Assembly: GCF_902459695.1 (NCBI RefSeq)
Contig: NZ_CABPRZ010000009.1
Location: forward strand, 1 to 64,000
DNA from: Pandoraea terrae
GTDB lineage: Bacteria > Pseudomonadota > Gammaproteobacteria > Burkholderiales > Burkholderiaceae
Direction of reading: 5' to 3'
DNA: 64,000 nucleotides
Part shown: positions 34,738 to 44,547 of the stretch, piece by piece
Position numbering within the stretch: the first letter of the stretch is position 1
How the letters are laid out: each line of letters begins with the position of its first letter
Notes under the pieces: generated by a model
What the model saw: only the letters and a program-made list of their open reading frames with translations
Databases searched by the model: none
Told to the model about the DNA's origin: nothing
Made by a program: the position numbers and the translations under genes

Positions 34738-37665
34738 TTAGCCCGTATTGCGCAGGCCGGCTGCGATGCCGTTGATCGACAGGTGAATGCCGCGACGCGC
34801 GCGCTCGTCCGATGCGCCAGCACGGTGACGGCGCAGCAGCTCGACCTGCAAGTGGTTGAGTGGATCGAGATACGGGAAGCGGTTCTTGATCGAGCGGGCG
34901 AGCAACGGGTTATCGGCCAGTCTCTCGGTATTCCCGGTGATCTGAGCGAGCGCCTGCGTGGTGGCTTCCCACTCGCGCACGATGCGGTCGAACACGGTGC
35001 GACGCAGCGTCTCGTCCGGCACGAGCTCGGCGTAGCGTGAGGCCACGGCGAGGTCGGTCTTCGAGAGCACCATGTCCATGTTCGACAGCAGGTTCGCGAA
35101 GAACGGCCACTGACGATGCATGCGTTGCAGCATGTCCAGGCGGGTCTGGCGCTCGGCGTCCGTCGCCGCGCCTTCCAGATAACCCGCCACGGCACTGCCG
35201 AAGCCGAACCAGCCGGTGAGCAGCAGGCGGCACTGGCCCCACGAGAAGCCCCACGGAATCGCGCGCAGGTCTTCGATGCGACGGTTCTTCGGGTCGGAGA
35301 ACTTTCGCGACGCCGGACGCGAGCCGATGTTCAGCTCGGCGATCTCGGCGATCGGTGTGGCTGCGAAGAAGTAATCGGCAAAGCCCTGGGTTTCGTACAC
35401 CAGCCCGCGATACGACGCAAAAGCGTTGTCCGAGAGTTGCTGCATCACGTCTTCGAAGGCGGGCAGGTCGTCCGGTTGATTACGACTCGGCAGCAGCGTG
35501 GCTTCGAGCGTGGCCGCGACGATCGCCTCGAGATTGCGTCGACCGATCTCCGGGTTTGCGAACTTGCTGGAGATGATTTCACCTTGCTCCGTCAAACGGA
35601 TCTGGCCCTTCACGGTGCCCGGTGGCTGCGACAGGATGGTCTGATACGTCGGGCCACCGCCGCGACCGACGGTGCCGCCGCGGCCGTGGAAGAGGCGCAG
35701 GCGCACGCCGCGCTCGTCGAACAGGCGCACGAGTGCCAGTTCGGCCATGTACAGCTCCCAGTTCGACGTCAGGAAACCGCCGTCCTTGTTACTGTCCGAA
35801 TAGCCGAGCATGACTTCCTGCTCGCCGCCCTGCGCGGTGATTACCCCAGCCATTCCGGGGATGTCGAACAGTTCGCGCATGATGGCCGGGGCGTTGCGCA
35901 AGTCGGCAATCGTCTCGAACAGCGGGATCACCATCACGCCGATGCGTGCATCGCTACCAGCCGTCCCGAGCGCGCCCTGCATCAGGCCAGTTTCCTTCTG
36001 CAGCAGCATCACTTCGACCAGATCGCTGACGGTCTCCGTGTGCGAAATGATGTAGTTGCGGACAGCGCGCGAACCAAAGCGGGCGCGGATCTCGCGGGCG
36101 GCTTCGAACACGGCGAGCTCGTCGCGCGTGCGTTGCGTGTAATCGAGGTACGGTGAGAACAGTTGGCGCGGGCTCTGTAGTTCGCGCGTGAGAATCGTGA
36201 GCTTTTCTGCTTCCGAGAGGTTCGAATAGTTCTGAACCACGCCTGCCTTGGAAAATAGCTCCTCGATCACGGCTTCGTGGATATCCGAACTCTGGCGCAG
36301 ATCGACGCTGGCAAGATGGAAGCCGAACACCTCAGCCGCGCGCACCAACGGTCCAAGGCGTTGCGAGACCAGCGCTGTGCCGTGATGCGCCACGAGCGAT
36401 GCGACAACGGTATTCAGATCGGAGACGAATTCGCTCGCGTCCAGATAGGCGTTGGCGTCGCCAACCGCGCCGCGATGCGGCACGTGGCCGACCCATTCGC
36501 GAGCGGCTGCGGCGAGTCGGGAATACACGCCGATCAGCGCGCGGCGATACGGCTCGTCAGTACGGTGCGGCGAGTCGTCGGGCGAGCGGCGAGCCAGCGT
36601 GAGCAGGGCGTCGCTGGCGCCGGCGAGCAGTTGCGAGACTGACAGCTCAGCGCCCAGCAAGTGCACCTGTTCCAGATAGAAAGCGAAGATTTCTGTGGCC
36701 TGACGCGTGATGGCCAGTTTCAGCGTCTCGGCACTGACGTTCGGGTTGCCATCGCGATCGCCGCCGATCCAGCTACCCATCTGCAAGAAGCGGCCCAAGG
36801 CTTGGGGCTTCACGTCGGGCACGGCCTCGGCCAGCTCGGCGCTGACATCAGCATACAGCGCCGGGATCTCCGTCAAGAACGTGCTGCGGTAGTACGACAG
36901 CGCGTTCTCGATCTCATCGGCCACGGTCAGGCGCGAACTGCGAAGCATACGTGTCTGCCAGAGCGTGGTGACATGGGCCCGCATCGCCCCGGTATTGCGG
37001 GATCGCTCACGCGCAGTGAGCGCAACGTCGCGCTCAGCGAGCAGGTGGGCGATCTTGCGCTGCGCATCGAGAATGCTCTTTCGCTGCACTTCGGTAGGGT
37101 GTGCCGTCAGCACCGGCACGATCTGGGCGCTGGAGAAGAACGCCTGAAGGTCTGTGGTGCAATTGCCGCGCTTCTTGATCACTCGCGACAACGCGCAGGC
37201 AAGACTGCCAGGCTGGGGTCCGCTCCCCGCAACGGCGTGTACACGACGACGCCGGTTGTGGTGACGGTCCTCGGCGATGTTGGCCAGATGTGAGAAATAG
37301 CTGAATGCGCGCACCACGGAGATCGCTTGCTCGCTGGGCATGTCCGTCAGCAGTGTGTCGAGCGCATCAGAGGCATTGTTGTCGCCTTCGCGGCGAAAAC
37401 GCACGGCGTGCTGGCGAATGGTTTCGACAAGCTGATAAGCATCGTCGCCCTGTTGTTCGCGCAATACGTCGCCAAGCAGGCGGCCCAGAAAGCGGATGTC
37501 GTCACGCAGTGGGGCGTCTTTATCTTCCTGGTCCTGTGCCTGGCGATGAAGTACGCTTTGGTCGTCTCCTGCCAGGGCGCGTACAGTGTCCGTCCCGATG
37601 GGGGCGATCTTGTTCATTCCAAACCTGGACTGGTTGACCGCGAGTAGCGCCAGATAACGTCCCAT
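34738..37665 (-). CDS. ppc: phosphoenolpyruvate carboxylase
   Basis: 975 residues if started at 37665. It makes oxaloacetate from phosphoenolpyruvate and bicarbonate, refilling the TCA cycle. Active-site marks: [24 protein letters not shown], the [14 protein letters not shown] loop and the C-terminal [13 protein letters not shown]. The ATG at 37665 has a good AGGGGAG site; an alternative ATG at 37617 (MNKIAPIG) gives 959 residues and a more usual N-terminus. Housekeeping gene, intact. An inverted repeat lies upstream at 37814-37840. Confidence 0.95.
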   Translation of the reverse strand: MGRYLALLAVNQSRFGMNKIAPIGTDTVRALAGDDQSVLHRQAQDQEDKDAPLRDDIRFLGRLLGDVLREQQGDDAYQLVETIRQHAVRFRREGDNNASDALDTLLTDMPSEQAISVVRAFSYFSHLANIAEDRHHNRRRRVHAVAGSGPQPGSLACALSRVIKKRGNCTTDLQAFFSSAQIVPVLTAHPTEVQRKSILDAQRKIAHLLAERDVALTARERSRNTGAMRAHVTTLWQTRMLRSSRLTVADEIENALSYYRSTFLTEIPALYADVSAELAEAVPDVKPQALGRFLQMGSWIGGDRDGNPNVSAETLKLAITRQATEIFAFYLEQVHLLGAELSVSQLLAGASDALLTLARRSPDDSPHRTDEPYRRALIGVYSRLAAAAREWVGHVPHRGAVGDANAYLDASEFVSDLNTVVASLVAHHGTALVSQRLGPLVRAAEVFGFHLASVDLRQSSDIHEAVIEELFSKAGVVQNYSNLSEAEKLTILTRELQSPRQLFSPYLDYTQRTRDELAVFEAAREIRARFGSRAVRNYIISHTETVSDLVEVMLLQKETGLMQGALGTAGSDARIGVMVIPLFETIADLRNAPAIMRELFDIPGMAGVITAQGGEQEVMLGYSDSNKDGGFLTSNWELYMAELALVRLFDERGVRLRLFHGRGGTVGRGGGPTYQTILSQPPGTVKGQIRLTEQGEIISSKFANPEIGRRNLEAIVAATLEATLLPSRNQPDDLPAFEDVMQQLSDNAFASYRGLVYETQGFADYFFAATPIAEIAELNIGSRPASRKFSDPKNRRIEDLRAIPWGFSWGQCRLLLTGWFGFGSAVAGYLEGAATDAERQTRLDMLQRMHRQWPFFANLLSNMDMVLSKTDLAVASRYAELVPDETLRRTVFDRIVREWEATTQALAQITGNTERLADNPLLARSIKNRFPYLDPLNHLQVELLRRHRAGASDERARRGIHLSINGIAAGLRNTG

Positions 37666-38264
37666 CAATCTCCCCTTATTCCCTGCGCATGCGTTGCCGG
37701 GATCACGGCCTTGACGCTGCGGTTCTGAGAAGCGATCTGGCGGCAAACATTGGCGGTCGCGTTGAACGTCAATTGTGAAAAGCAGTCAGCAATTGTTGGA
37801 TGTTTAGGCCCCTGCGACAAACAAGTTATTCTTTTGTCGCGAGATAGAAAAGATCACTCGCCTTTTCACGGCGATCTGCATGACCGCTTCGCAGCGGGCG
37901 GGCAAACTCCACATATGCATCGGCAGGTCCTGAGCGTTGATTCACAGTTCCCGGGTTCGCAAAGACGATCGAGATTAAGTTTCCCGGCTTAAAGAAAAGC
38001 TTTCTTGAAAGCTGAACGGGATGCGATGGAATATATGGACGCGGTGAAACGTTCGCAGAGATGACGTTGACGATTCCGTTGCGAGACCGCTCGCTTTTAC
38101 CGCTGCGCACTTCCGCGGACCGCACCGAATTGGCAGCGTTTGTGAGCGCGTTGTCGTGCGCGGCTGCACCAACGTTGTCTGCAGTAGCAAATGCCGCATC
38201 CGAGTTCGGCGTGGTTGACGCCACGGATGCTTCGTTCCAATAGCCACACTTCCAAACCTCATCC
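37666..38264. other. intergenic region between ppc and binding-protein gene
   Basis: 599 bases, divergent promoters expected. It holds the inverted repeat at 37814-37840. A 60-codon plus-strand frame at 38061-38243 has no recognisable domain or good ribosome site and I do not call it a gene. Confidence 0.4.
37814..37840 (-). promoter_or_regulatory. inverted repeat GCGACAAA-N11-TTTGTCGC upstream of ppc
   Basis: Perfect 8-bp arms with an 11-base AT-rich spacer, 149 bases upstream of the ppc start. The size and symmetry fit a dimeric repressor or activator site. No regulator can be named. Confidence 0.4.
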
Positions 38265-39044
38265 ATGAACCATCGCTTCCCGAAAATCAGTCTTTACGTC
38301 GCGGCCTCTTCGCTCGCCGCTGTGCTTTGCATGACGGCGCATGCCGCCGAAGTGATCCACGTGTACGGGCCCGGCGGCCCCGCCCCCGTCATGAAGGAGG
38401 CCGCCAAGGTGTTCAGTGAGACGCACCACGTGGACGTCAACGTGGTGGCCGGCCCCACGCCGAAGTGGGTCGATCAGGCCAAGCAGGACGCCGACGTCAT
38501 CTATAGCGGCGCGGAAAACATGATGAGCGACTTCGCGCGCGCATTGCCCGGTTCGTTCGATCTGGCAAGTGCGGAACCGCTCTATCTACGTCCGGCAGCC
38601 ATTCTGGTGCGCCCCGGCAACCCGAAGAAGATCATGGGCTTCAAGGATTTGTTGAAGCCGGGAGTCAAGGTGATGGCTGTGGCGGGCGCCGGCCAAGTGG
38701 GGCTTTGGGAAGACGTCGCGGGCCGAACCGGGGATATCGCAACGTTGAGCGCCTTCCGCAAGAATCTGAAGCTCCCGGAAGCCGCGAACAGCGCTGTCGC
38801 CCTCGCGGACTGGACCCAAGACAAAAGCATTGACGCCTGGCTAATCTGGAACATTTGGCAAGTCGCCAATCCCGACGCGGCTCAAGTCGTGAATATCGAG
38901 GAGCCGTACCGCGTTTATCGTGATGCGGGCGTCGTTCTTACCAAGAAGGGCACTGCGCGGGCTGAAGCTCAGGATTTCGTGACATTCCTCAAATCGAAAG
39001 CTGGCGCGGCCATTTTCGCAAAATGGGGATGGGACGGTCGGTAA
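38265..39044 (+). CDS. orphan periplasmic binding protein, ModA-like
   Basis: 259 residues with a signal peptide (cleavage at AHAA) and the solute-binding fold: VIHVYGPGGPAP at the start, EPLYLRPAAILVRPGNP in the hinge region, IDAWLIWNIWQVANP near the end. No permease or ATPase is adjacent. A fragment of a close paralogue sits at 20588-20890 beside cytochrome relics. The intact copy likewise lies next to a cytochrome/oxidase operon (39132-47538), though on the other strand. Ligand unknown; an oxyanion or small organic ligand is possible. Confidence 0.85.
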   Translation: MNHRFPKISLYVAASSLAAVLCMTAHAAEVIHVYGPGGPAPVMKEAAKVFSETHHVDVNVVAGPTPKWVDQAKQDADVIYSGAENMMSDFARALPGSFDLASAEPLYLRPAAILVRPGNPKKIMGFKDLLKPGVKVMAVAGAGQVGLWEDVAGRTGDIATLSAFRKNLKLPEAANSAVALADWTQDKSIDAWLIWNIWQVANPDAAQVVNIEEPYRVYRDAGVVLTKKGTARAEAQDFVTFLKSKAGAAIFAKWGWDGR

Positions 39045-39062
39045 CCGCGTCGCCGACTGACA

Positions 39063-39092
39063 GAGCGTCCTGCCGCTCAAGGCAGGACGCTC
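39063..39092. terminator. perfect 12-bp hairpin between convergent transcription units
   Basis: GAGCGTCCTGCC pairs with GGCAGGACGCTC around GCTCAA. It lies 19 bases after the binding-protein stop and 40 bases beyond the histidine kinase stop. There is no long T-run, but position and stability suit a shared terminator. Confidence 0.6.
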
Positions 39093-39131
39093 GCGACGCC
39101 CTAATCATCTATTGCCTCAGGTCGCGCCCGA

Positions 39132-40508
39132 TCAGTGCGACGATCGCACTTCAACGCCATCAGTGCTCGGCAACCTGAGGCTGGCCACAAGACCGACGTC
39201 GTCCTTGCCCGGCCCCAATTCGAAGGATCCTCCGTAACGTCGCGCGATCGCGTCGACAATCGAAAGGCCCATACCGCTCCCTGTCGTCGCTGCGCCGGGC
39301 TTGCGCCAGAACCGTTGCAACGCCAAAAGGCATTCGTCCTCGGTCAGTCCGGGGCCTTCGTCCTTTACGGTGAGCACCACATGGCTGTCGCCGTCGCAAA
39401 CGACCGAGATCACGATCGGCGACTCTCCCGGTGCGTACCGAAGGGCGTTCTCCAGCAAATTTCGCAGCGCGATCACCAGCATCGTGCTCGGCACCGCAAC
39501 CCGCGCCGACTCCTGGGCATCGAACTGAAGTACCACGCGCGAACTGGCCGCAGGTAACACGGAGATTTCGTCGATGGTCGTACGCACGGACTCACCGACG
39601 GCCGATGACGCCGGGCCAGACTGGCATTCGCTATTTTCAAGACGGGCGAGTATCAAGAGCTGCTCCAATGTGTAGTGGAGTCGGCGCACCCCTTCGTCGG
39701 CGCTGTCCAGTGCCTGTCGTGCAGCCTCTCTGTCAGGGTGGGTGCACGACAAGATTCGCAGCACCTGCAGATGCGTTTTCACTCCAGTTAGCGGTGTTCG
39801 AAGTTCGTGAGCCGCGTCGTCGACGAACCGGCGTTCCCGATCCACCATGGACTTCACCATGCCGAGCATATGGTTCATCGTATCCGTCAACGGTTTGAGC
39901 TCGGCCGGCACCGGGCCCATCTCGATCGGACCGCTCTCGGCCGGCCCCATGGATGCCAGCCTGCGTCGCACGCGCTCCAGCGGGTGAAGTCCCTTGGAGA
40001 TACCCCACCAAAGCACAGCGATGCTACCAAGCAAGGCAAATGCAAACGGCAATGCGACGGCGAGCGTGATGTCGCGGGACAGCGTCTCCCGGTTATCCAG
40101 CAAGTCCGCCGTCGCGATCCGATAGCCACCATCGACCAGCACGTACGTTCGCCAGTAACGTCCACCGTGTCGGATCGTTTCGTACCCCGGCGCCAAACCA
40201 CTCAGTTCTGGAGAGCCCTTGGTTTTGGCCAGATCCACTGTGACCTGCCCGCGCACCTGACTGACTTCGCATTCGAGTCCATCGCGACCGATGATGGTCA
40301 GGGGCTGGTATTTGTCGTCCGTATAGGGCGCATCGATCTTCATCTGCTTGACCAGACCCGCGACCATGCGCGCGGACGCCACCAGACGCTGATCCAAGGC
40401 CGTCGACATTTCGGTATGAATGTCGACCAGCATCCACATCGCCACTACCGACCAGATCAGAACCAGTGAGCCGCCGATCAGCAGGACCAGCCGTGTCCTC
40501 AAACTCAT
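39132..40508 (-). CDS. sensor histidine kinase of the oxidase operon (QseC/PmrB class)
   Basis: 458 residues: first helix at about residues 8-28, a periplasmic sensor loop of about 120 residues, second helix near 155-175, HAMP, then the phospho-acceptor histidine in DDAAHELRTPLTGVK and ATPase marks NLLENALRYAP, DEGPGL and GSGMGLSIVDAI. ATG 40508 overlaps the regulator stop by 4 bases. The frame is open 100 codons further but those are antisense-like noise over the regulator gene. Last gene of the seven-gene operon; the signal is unknown. Confidence 0.92.
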   Translation of the reverse strand: MSLRTRLVLLIGGSLVLIWSVVAMWMLVDIHTEMSTALDQRLVASARMVAGLVKQMKIDAPYTDDKYQPLTIIGRDGLECEVSQVRGQVTVDLAKTKGSPELSGLAPGYETIRHGGRYWRTYVLVDGGYRIATADLLDNRETLSRDITLAVALPFAFALLGSIAVLWWGISKGLHPLERVRRRLASMGPAESGPIEMGPVPAELKPLTDTMNHMLGMVKSMVDRERRFVDDAAHELRTPLTGVKTHLQVLRILSCTHPDREAARQALDSADEGVRRLHYTLEQLLILARLENSECQSGPASSAVGESVRTTIDEISVLPAASSRVVLQFDAQESARVAVPSTMLVIALRNLLENALRYAPGESPIVISVVCDGDSHVVLTVKDEGPGLTEDECLLALQRFWRKPGAATTGSGMGLSIVDAIARRYGGSFELGPGKDDVGLVASLRLPSTDGVEVRSSH

Positions 40509-41170
40509 GGCGCCGGGCTTCCCAGCTTGTATCCGATGCCACGCACGGTTTCGACGATCTGTTGACCGAGTTTCCGCCGCAAGTGGTGGATGTGGACGTT
40601 CAGCGCGTTGCTCTCGACGCCGTCCGAGAAGCCGTAGACGCTGCCATGGAGCTGGTCGGTCGTGAGGACACGCGACGGGTTCAGCATCAGGGCTTCGAGC
40701 ACGGCCAGTTCCCGGCGAGACATCGGCACGTGGCTGCCATCGAGGAACACCTCTCGCGTGGTCGTTTCCAGCACGACGCGTCCGTGGGTCAGCTTGTCGG
40801 ACGACCATCCACTCGTGCGGCGCACGATCGCGTACAACCGGGCGATCAGTTCGTCGAGCTCAAACGGCTTCAGTAGATAGTCGTCCGCGCCCAATCGCAG
40901 GCCGTTCACCCGGTGTTCCAGCGCGGCTCGTGCGGTCAGGATCAGCACGGGCAGTCGAACGCCGCAGTTTCGCCACTTGACCAGCAAGTCCACGCCATCG
41001 CTGTCCGGAAGGCCCAGATCCAAGATGCACGCGTCAAAATCGCCCGCCGACGCCGCAAGCGACGCCTGAGCGGCCGAGCTGACCGCGTCAACGGTCAAGC
41101 CGTGGACCCGCAAACCCGCCACGATGCCGGCGGAAACCAGCATATCGTCTTCTACTAACAAGACTCGCAC
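40505..41170 (-). CDS. response regulator, PmrA/QseB/TctD class
   Basis: 221 residues. Receiver domain: acidic pair in LLVEDDM, phospho-acceptor D51 in ILDLGLPDSDG, lysine in YLLKPF. OmpR-type winged helix at the C-terminus (MSRRELAVLEALMLNPSRVL, VHIHHLRRKLG, TVRGIGYKLG). Members of this class bind two TTAA-type half-sites 11 bp apart. Three such boxes occur in the window at the promoters of its own operon, dsbD-dsbG and a chemoreceptor. Its start overlaps the ATPase gene by 16 bases. Confidence 0.93.
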   Translation of the reverse strand: MRVLLVEDDMLVSAGIVAGLRVHGLTVDAVSSAAQASLAASAGDFDACILDLGLPDSDGVDLLVKWRNCGVRLPVLILTARAALEHRVNGLRLGADDYLLKPFELDELIARLYAIVRRTSGWSSDKLTHGRVVLETTTREVFLDGSHVPMSRRELAVLEALMLNPSRVLTTDQLHGSVYGFSDGVESNALNVHIHHLRRKLGQQIVETVRGIGYKLGSPAP

Positions 41171-43434
41171 CCTTGAGCCTCCTTCATTAATGCACTTGCC
41201 TTACGGCCGGACGACGGAATCCACGCGATACGCCATGCGTTGAAAAAGACGGACGCGCTACTTGCCAGCATGGCCAGCGCCGCGGAAAACGGCGTCACAC
41301 CGATGTCGAACAGAAACACGACAACCGCGACGTTATAGATGATCGAGAACGCAAGATTCTGGCGAACGATCTGGGTGACGCGCCTAGTGGCCAGATAGCC
41401 ATCAAGCACGCCGCGCAGTCCCTGTCGCGTAACCACGAGTCCCGCGGCCGCCACCACGGAGCCCGTCGCCGACGGCACGGCAATCCCGCAGGCCGCAGCG
41501 GCGATCACTAGCGAATCGTTGACGCCGTCGCCGACGAACGACACCTTGCGCGGCTCGGCCCTCAGTATCTCAGCCTTCCCTTCTGGCGAACACTCTGCTT
41601 CGATGCGATCGAAGACAAAGCCGATCTCCTCGACAAACTTCGTAGTGGCAATCCGGGAATCGCCGCTGATCAGCCACACGTCACGACCTTCCGCCCGAAA
41701 GTGCTCGAGAATCTCCTTCGCATCCGGACGGATTTCGTCGCGAAGTGTAATACTGCCGATCCATTCGCCATTGCGGGCGACATGGATGGTGCCCGGTACA
41801 TACGGGTCGTTTGGCAGTTGGCCGATGTGGGAGCGCACCATCCACGCCCTCGCCCCTACCAGCACGCTTCCGCCCCAGTCGTCGAGGAAGCTTACGCCTT
41901 GTCGGTGTCGGGTAACGCTCTCGGGGTTGGCCGCGGGAGACGATATCAGGCGATCCCGCCCCTCCCGTTGCAGCGCCAGCGCGATCGGGTGATTGATGCC
42001 ATACTCGGCCTGACACGCCAGAAGCAACAGCGCGTCTTCACTCCAGCCGGCCGCGCACTGAATGCCATGCAGTCGGAACTCGCCAGTCGTCAGAGTGCCC
42101 GACTTGTCGAACGCGATGACTGACGACTTGGCGAAATTCTCGACACTCGCCGGATCGCGCCACAAGGTTCCCTGCCTGGCGGCCTGTCGTCTGCCTAGCG
42201 CATAGGCCAGCGGCATCGCCAGTCCAACGGCACACGGGCAGGCCGCGACCAGAAGACTGATGGCGTAAAGCGCAGACGTGCCGGGAGGATTGTCGTCCCA
42301 CCAAAATTTGAAAAAAGCCATTACGGCCGCGACGACGACGACCGGCAGCAACCACCGCACGAAAACGTCAGCGGTGGTCGACAACGATGCACGCGCCCCG
42401 AAAAGCTCGACCATTCGCAAGCCCAACTTGTCGATCCGGCGCTCGCCGAACCAGCTCTCGACATTGACCCGGAGGGGAGAGCTCAGATTGATCTCTCCAG
42501 CCAACACCGTGTCGCCGGTCCCTACCGACAGTGGCGACGACTCGCCCGTGACCAGTGAGCGGTCCAAATAGCTCGTCCCGAGAACGATACGACCGTCCAC
42601 AGGCACCCGCTCGCCGGCTGCTACGAGGACGGTATCCCCTTTCATGACCTTGGAGAGCAGCACCTGCTCGGTTTCACTGTCGCCCTTGATGCGGTTGGCG
42701 ATTTCCGGCGTCAGTTGCATTACCGCCTCGACGGCCGCCCGGCCCTCCTGACGCGCTCGGATATCGATCAAGCGGCCGATCAGCAGGAAGGTGATCAGCA
42801 TGGTGGTCGCATCGATGTAGATATCCGCATGCCCTCCCAACAAATTCCACGCAGAGGCAAGCAGCGATCCAGCGACGCCAATGGTAACCATCGCATCCAT
42901 GCCGGCTACCCCGACGCGAAGCGTCTTGATCGCAGCCCGATAGAAATCGAGCCCCGAGTACCCGACGACCGGCAGGCTGACCAGCAGCGACGCCCAGCCA
43001 ATCGTCACCCCGAGACGATCCGTCACCAGCGTCTGGTCCAGATAGAGCACCCAGGCGCCGAGCATGCTCCACATGCCGAAGAGCACGGCAACCGCCAACT
43101 GGCACCTGATCCGTTGCGCCTGACGTGCCAAGGCCGCTTCCACCTCGCCGCTACGACTGACGGGTGTCAGGGTGTAGCCCAGACGGGTGACCCGGTCGAC
43201 GATCTGTTCGAAGTCGACAATGTCCGGCTCCCAGACAAGCAGCGCAGTACCGGATGTGAAATTGACGACCGCCGACGTAATGCCGTCGGCGCGCGCGACG
43301 GCCCGTTGCATGGCCATGGCGCAACTTGCACACCACATCCCGTCGACGGACAGCACCATGCGGCCCGCAAGACGGGCACTCTCCATGGTGTCAACCAGGT
43401 CCGACGGGGAACCCGATTGAGTCTCACTCGTCAC
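41155..43434 (-). CDS. copper-transporting P1B-type ATPase (CtpA/FixI-like)
   Basis: 759-residue heavy-metal ATPase. Metal-binding domain GMWCASC (C35, C38), TGES at 296-299, the transmembrane CPC motif at 399-401, phosphorylation site D443 in DKSGTLT, and GDGVND near the C-terminus. The phosphorylation motif has Ser where DKTGT is usual, and the protein ends in an extra CESC. Slow copper exporters of this kind load copper into oxidases, which fits its place behind ccoN and ccoO. It lies two bases after the TsdA-like gene. Confidence 0.92.
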   Translation of the reverse strand: MTSETQSGSPSDLVDTMESARLAGRMVLSVDGMWCASCAMAMQRAVARADGITSAVVNFTSGTALLVWEPDIVDFEQIVDRVTRLGYTLTPVSRSGEVEAALARQAQRIRCQLAVAVLFGMWSMLGAWVLYLDQTLVTDRLGVTIGWASLLVSLPVVGYSGLDFYRAAIKTLRVGVAGMDAMVTIGVAGSLLASAWNLLGGHADIYIDATTMLITFLLIGRLIDIRARQEGRAAVEAVMQLTPEIANRIKGDSETEQVLLSKVMKGDTVLVAAGERVPVDGRIVLGTSYLDRSLVTGESSPLSVGTGDTVLAGEINLSSPLRVNVESWFGERRIDKLGLRMVELFGARASLSTTADVFVRWLLPVVVVAAVMAFFKFWWDDNPPGTSALYAISLLVAACPCAVGLAMPLAYALGRRQAARQGTLWRDPASVENFAKSSVIAFDKSGTLTTGEFRLHGIQCAAGWSEDALLLLACQAEYGINHPIALALQREGRDRLISSPAANPESVTRHRQGVSFLDDWGGSVLVGARAWMVRSHIGQLPNDPYVPGTIHVARNGEWIGSITLRDEIRPDAKEILEHFRAEGRDVWLISGDSRIATTKFVEEIGFVFDRIEAECSPEGKAEILRAEPRKVSFVGDGVNDSLVIAAAACGIAVPSATGSVVAAAGLVVTRQGLRGVLDGYLATRRVTQIVRQNLAFSIIYNVAVVVFLFDIGVTPFSAALAMLASSASVFFNAWRIAWIPSSGRKASALMKEAQGCESC

Positions 43435-43436
43435 GT

Positions 43437-44543
43437 TCAGCTCCCGGTCCCGACCAGATGGCCATCGATGACCTTCCCGTAGTAACTGTCTTCGCCAGCA
43501 TGGTATTTCTTCGCCGCTTCTTCGACGGTACCGGTCTGACGCGTGTCCTTCGGGCGCTCCTGACTATTGATGTAGGCAGCGACGTCCCAGGCCTCCTGGT
43601 CGGTCAGCGAATACGGTTTGCCAAACGGCATGTTTGCCTTGATAAAGCCGGCGGCCGTGTCGATGCGGGCCATGCCCGCACCCCAGTTATAGGAATCCTT
43701 GCCCCACAGCGGCGGGAACTTGACCTTGCCGGCGTCGTCACGCGTGCCTTGCCCGTTGATGCCGTGGCACAGCGCACAGTTCTGCCCGTACACGGCAAGT
43801 CCGTGCTTCAGGTCGTAACCATCCGCGGGCTTCTCCATATGCGGGTACAGGGCGCCACGCAGCTTCTCGCCAGCCGGTGCCCCGTCGGCCAGCCATGCCA
43901 TGTACGTGACGAGATCCCGGTAGACCTGACTGCCCGCTTCGGGTGGCTTGCCTGTCGAGGAGCCCTGGGCGTTCATGGAGTACGTGAAGCAGCCCTTGAT
44001 GCGGTCCTCGAGCGTGCTGACCGATCCCGTCTTCTTGCGGAACGCCGGATACGCACCGTAGGCGGCCCACATCGGCGCCGAGTTCTCACGTCGACCACCG
44101 TCCAGGTGGCAGTTCGCACAGGCAAGTGCATTACCCACGTGATCTTTGACGTAAAGGCCCGGGTTCATGAAGATTCCCTTGCCGCGGCGGATGGCATCGC
44201 CGTACGGCCCCGGCGGGATATCCGCATCGGACGGCGGAATGTAATAGCCATCCTCGCCGATGGGTGTGCGAGGCTGCGTCTTGCCATCGTCCTTGCGGCT
44301 GAGCTTGCGATCGGCCTCCATCTGGGCGCGCGAATACACGGGCACAGCGGGGGCAGTTGTCGGCTTGCCGCCGACTTGAGCGTACAGGTTCTTGAACAGG
44401 GGCGTTCGATAGACACCATACCCGACGGCAAACAGAATCAGGCCGAGGCCGATTGCCGACGCAAGCCTTCGGCCGGTTGGGGTGCGCTTTGCGCCATCGT
44501 GAGGATCGTTCATCGCGTTCCTTGTCTCTATGTATGTTCGCAA
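43437..44543 (-). CDS. TsdA-like diheme cytochrome c in the oxidase operon
   Basis: 368 residues with an N-terminal signal anchor (ASAIGLGLILFAVGYGVY, about residues 28-45) and two heme motifs, CANCH and CALCH. It shares with thiosulfate dehydrogenase TsdA the segment GCFTYSMN, whose cysteine can ligate heme 1. It may therefore be an active TsdA, or a diheme electron carrier replacing CcoP. The position between cytochrome c4 and the copper ATPase supports a role with the oxidase. Related to the broken gene at 21594-22508. Confidence 0.87.
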   Translation of the reverse strand: MRTYIETRNAMNDPHDGAKRTPTGRRLASAIGLGLILFAVGYGVYRTPLFKNLYAQVGGKPTTAPAVPVYSRAQMEADRKLSRKDDGKTQPRTPIGEDGYYIPPSDADIPPGPYGDAIRRGKGIFMNPGLYVKDHVGNALACANCHLDGGRRENSAPMWAAYGAYPAFRKKTGSVSTLEDRIKGCFTYSMNAQGSSTGKPPEAGSQVYRDLVTYMAWLADGAPAGEKLRGALYPHMEKPADGYDLKHGLAVYGQNCALCHGINGQGTRDDAGKVKFPPLWGKDSYNWGAGMARIDTAAGFIKANMPFGKPYSLTDQEAWDVAAYINSQERPKDTRQTGTVEEAAKKYHAGEDSYYGKVIDGHLVGTGS

Positions 44544-44547
44544 CGCG

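Noticed and set aside
35116-36156. Plus-strand frame opposite ppc
   Set aside because: It overlaps catalytic motifs of an unambiguous PEP carboxylase; no domain seen.
37976-37998. ATTAAG...CTTAAA pair upstream of the binding protein at 38265, considered as a fourth response-regulator box
   Set aside because: The TTAA cores are 14 bp apart, not 11, so it does not share the layout of the three boxes.
38061-38243. 60-codon open frame just upstream of the binding protein gene
   Set aside because: No good ribosome site, no signal peptide or domain, and its composition is like its other frames.
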